Of a stretch of 64,000 nucleotides of DNA, positions 62,023-64,000 are shown piece after piece (position 1 is the stretch's first letter; the number at the start of each line of letters is the position of its first letter). Location of the stretch: contig OZ025667.1 in NCBI GenBank assembly GCA_964019335.1, positions 62,001-126,000 on the forward strand. The letters run 5' to 3'. The notes below the pieces were generated by a model that saw only the letters and a list, made by a program, of their open reading frames with translations, did not search any database and was not told the origin of the DNA. Both the position numbers and the translations under genes were made by a program. The DNA is from Diplonema japonicum. Taxonomy: Eukaryota > Euglenozoa > Diplonemea > Diplonemida > Diplonemidae.

Positions 62023-62105
62023 AGATAGTCATCCCGGAGGGCGACCGTCCTGGAATTGATAATGCCATTGCCGAAAAAATGCTGTCTGCGCGTGCAAACC
62101 AGTGA
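61677..62105 (+). CDS. Small protein of unknown function
   Basis: Two exons (61677-61973, 62025-62105) encode 125 residues. The 51-nt intron is GTATGTGGGGG plus a poly-A run and CTAG. Without splicing the frame enters poly-Lys and stops. Splicing restores a natural C-terminus (IVIPEGDRPG then a terminal helix). The protein starts with beta-strands (VVFKDMDGDEFKFTLTDSGK) and contains CYWLNGQRRPEFSEL. I do not recognise the family. The ATG is preceded by a 20-nt A-run plus GA. Confidence 0.65.
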
Positions 62106-62824
62106 GCAGAAAAAAAGTTGGGGGGTGAGAAAAAAAAGGGAAAAAAATTAGATTCTGTTCCCCCCCCCCCCCCCCCTCCCTTTCTTTAAGAATTGATAGA
62201 GTCCCCCCCCCCCTCCCCTTTTTTTATATTATTTATAACTTACTACTTTTGAAAATACGGTAATTAGAAATATTCATACTTCCCCCCTTTTCTTTGAAAT
62301 TGGGTGCCTCTCGCCTGAAAGAGGGCAGCATCCCGAAGAGTCGAGAGATGTGTCTGAGAGCTACCTTGACCTTCGTGGGGGGGGGGGGGGGGGGGGGGGG
62401 CTCCCAGCAAAAGAAGAGCAATGATGTGCCCGCCTAATCATTGTCCGCATCTTCATCTGATGGAAGCAAATATACTACAAATGTGGCACTTATTATATTT
62501 TTTTCATTTTTTTTTTTGCCACCCTCCCCCAAAAAAAACTAAAGATATTTTTTAATTTTTTTATGTTCCTTTTTTTTCTTGGCCGTTCCTTCCCCCCCCC
62601 TTTTTTTTAAAGTCATTTTAGCACGGGGAAAAAAAAAACCAACAGAAACAGAGCAACCCCCCTTTTTGTGATACGACCTCCGTCCAGCTAAAAGTGATAC
62701 CTTAGTGGTATTTCCCCCCCCCCCTTTTTTTTCCCCATAGTCTGTTATTTTCTCAAAAAAAAAAAAAAAAGAGGGAGGGGGCATCCGAGGGAGAAAAAAA
62801 AAAAGGGGGGAAAAAGAAAAAAAA
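62106..62824. other. Gene-free homopolymer interval
   Basis: No gene seen. C-runs at 62161-62176, a 22-nt G-run at 62379-62400, and A/G-rich DNA up to the next ATG. Confidence 0.65.
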
Positions 62825-64000
62825 ATGGGAAAGGTGGTGGTAAACGACAACGGGTCGGGTTTCGTGAAATGCGGGTTCGCCGGAAGCAACTTCCCCACAG
62901 AGAGGTTCCCCGCGATAGTGGGCAGGCCGACTCTGAGGAGTGATGAATTCACCTCTGCGAAGATTAAAGATATCATGGTGGGCCACGAGTGCATGGAGCA
63001 CAGAGCTGCCCTAAATGTCACCTATCCTCTTCAGAACGGTATTGTAAGAAACTGGGAGGACATGGAACACATCTGGGACTACACATGGAGTGAACTGAAC
63101 ATCGACCCCAGTGAGTGCAAGGTGATGCTGACGGAGGCACCCATGAACCCCCACTCCAACCGGATGAAGACCTTTGAGATCATGTTTGAAAAATACGGCT
63201 TCGAGTCCGCCTTCATGTCTATCCAGGCCGTCCTCGTCTTGTATGCACAAGGGCTTCTCAGTGGGTGTGTTGTCGATGCCGGTGACGGTGTTACCCACGT
63301 CATCCCGATCTATGAAGGACACTACGCACCCCAGTCCAGCACGGAAGCAAACGTGAAAAGGCTCGACCTTGCGGGGCACGCGCTTACGGAAAGAATGCTT
63401 GAATTGCTACAAAGGAGAGGTATGTGTGGGGAGGGGGGGAAAAACAAAAACTATAGGTTACGCGTTGAACAAGACAGCTGACTTCGACACGGTCCGTCAG
63501 GTGAAGGAAAAATTCTGCTACGTGGCGGTGGACTTCGCGTTAGAGAAGAAGCTTGCGATGGAGACAACGGTGCTGGAGAAGGAGTGTCAGGTTTGGGGGA
63601 AAACAAAAAAAAAAAAAAACACAGCTCCCCGATGGAAGGTCGATCAAGCTCGGGCCAGAACGTTTTGAGGCTGCCGAGGCTCTCTTCCGCCCTGAGCTCA
63701 TGGGCATTGATTCCCGTGCTGGTGGTATTGCCCAGATGACATTCGACTGCATCAACAACTCGACAAGAGATGTCCAGTCGGAACTCTTCAAGCACGTGGT
63801 GCTCTCTGGCGGGACGACCATGTTGCCAGGGCTGCCTTCCCGTCTTGAAAAGGAAATGAAAGATCAGTTCATAAAGGTCAAGCTTGGTGGCGACAAGAAC
63901 CGCGGGGTATATACTTTTGAAAGGGGGAAACAAAAGCCAACAACACACATACACATAACAGAAAGTCCGTATCAGGGTAGAGGCACCCCCCCGTAGGAAA
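62825..64000 (+). CDS. ARP2: Actin-related protein 2 (ARP2), 3' end beyond window
   Basis: Exons 62825-63419, 63457-63590, 63625-63906 and 63962 onward; 350 residues are visible of about 390 expected. It starts [20 protein letters not shown] and has the ARP2-typical [59 protein letters not shown] and [18 protein letters not shown]. The last visible exon reads [13 protein letters not shown], the expected continuation. ARP2 is the pseudo-actin subunit of the Arp2/3 complex that nucleates branched actin filaments. Introns of 37, 34 and 55 nt restore frame. The first has a G-rich 5' half, then A-rich DNA and TATAG. The ATG follows A-rich DNA. Confidence 0.93.

Noticed and set aside
62379-62400. 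Long G-runs here and at 34440-34461 and 48257-48275 as possible G-quadruplex regulatory sites
   Set aside because: All four homopolymers are abundant here; G-runs show no consistent position relative to genes.

Overview
This window is nuclear DNA from a protist, most likely a euglenozoan and probably a diplonemid. Four observations support this. (1) All 31 genes I can support lie on the + strand across 64 kb, as in kinetoplastid-type directional gene arrays. (2) Many starts are preceded by a pyrimidine tract and an AG, as expected for spliced-leader addition. (3) A small-subunit rRNA fragment near 52.2 kb carries the CAGCACCCGCGG form of the 530 loop followed by ATTAATGCTGCTGCTG, which I know from euglenozoan rRNA. 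(4) There are 19 short cis-introns (32-63 nt), too many for a kinetoplastid. The assignment is an inference; no spliced-leader gene is visible. Intergenic DNA is dominated by homopolymer runs of all four bases, often 20-40 nt. Frame-sensitive calls beside these runs depend on assembly accuracy.

Layout. 0-6 kb: a COMM-domain protein and the ER translocon-associated protein NOMO. 6-11 kb: a J-domain/zinc-finger protein and two tandem paralogues of an unrecognised secreted family, interleaved with two copies of an unusual mobile-element-like unit (a 120-bp hairpin, terminal inverted repeats and a palindromic motif array). 11-23 kb: a SIRT4-like sirtuin, an EF-hand protein, a PH-like protein, a papain-type protease with three N-terminal repeats, a small secreted protein, a neuferricin-like haem-binding protein, a nitronate monooxygenase and an LVIVD-repeat surface protein. 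23.5-24.7 kb: a decayed Mutator-like (MULE) element whose inverted ends are tandem-repeat arrays, read on the - strand. 25-47 kb: an ISWI-type remodeller with an RRM-like insertion, ESCRT-III VPS2, a multi-pass membrane protein, an AGC kinase, a pseudokinase-ankyrin protein, an HRDC protein, an ankyrin protein, a kinesin-3-like motor, S-adenosylhomocysteinase, an SCP-type phosphatase and a degenerate TRF4-like protein. 47-52 kb is essentially gene-free. 52-64 kb: the rRNA fragment, a glycosidase-like secreted protein of extreme GC3, a B-box protein, a large orphan, a RecQ helicase, a small orphan and ARP2 (cut by the window end).

The genes do not form a single pathway. Neighbours are functionally unrelated housekeeping genes, as expected for a polycistronic array processed by trans-splicing and polyadenylation. 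The most unusual features are the hairpin/inverted-repeat elements with apparently compensatory stem changes, the introns that carry poly-A instead of a pyrimidine tract before the acceptor AG, and the poly-A runs that abut many start codons.
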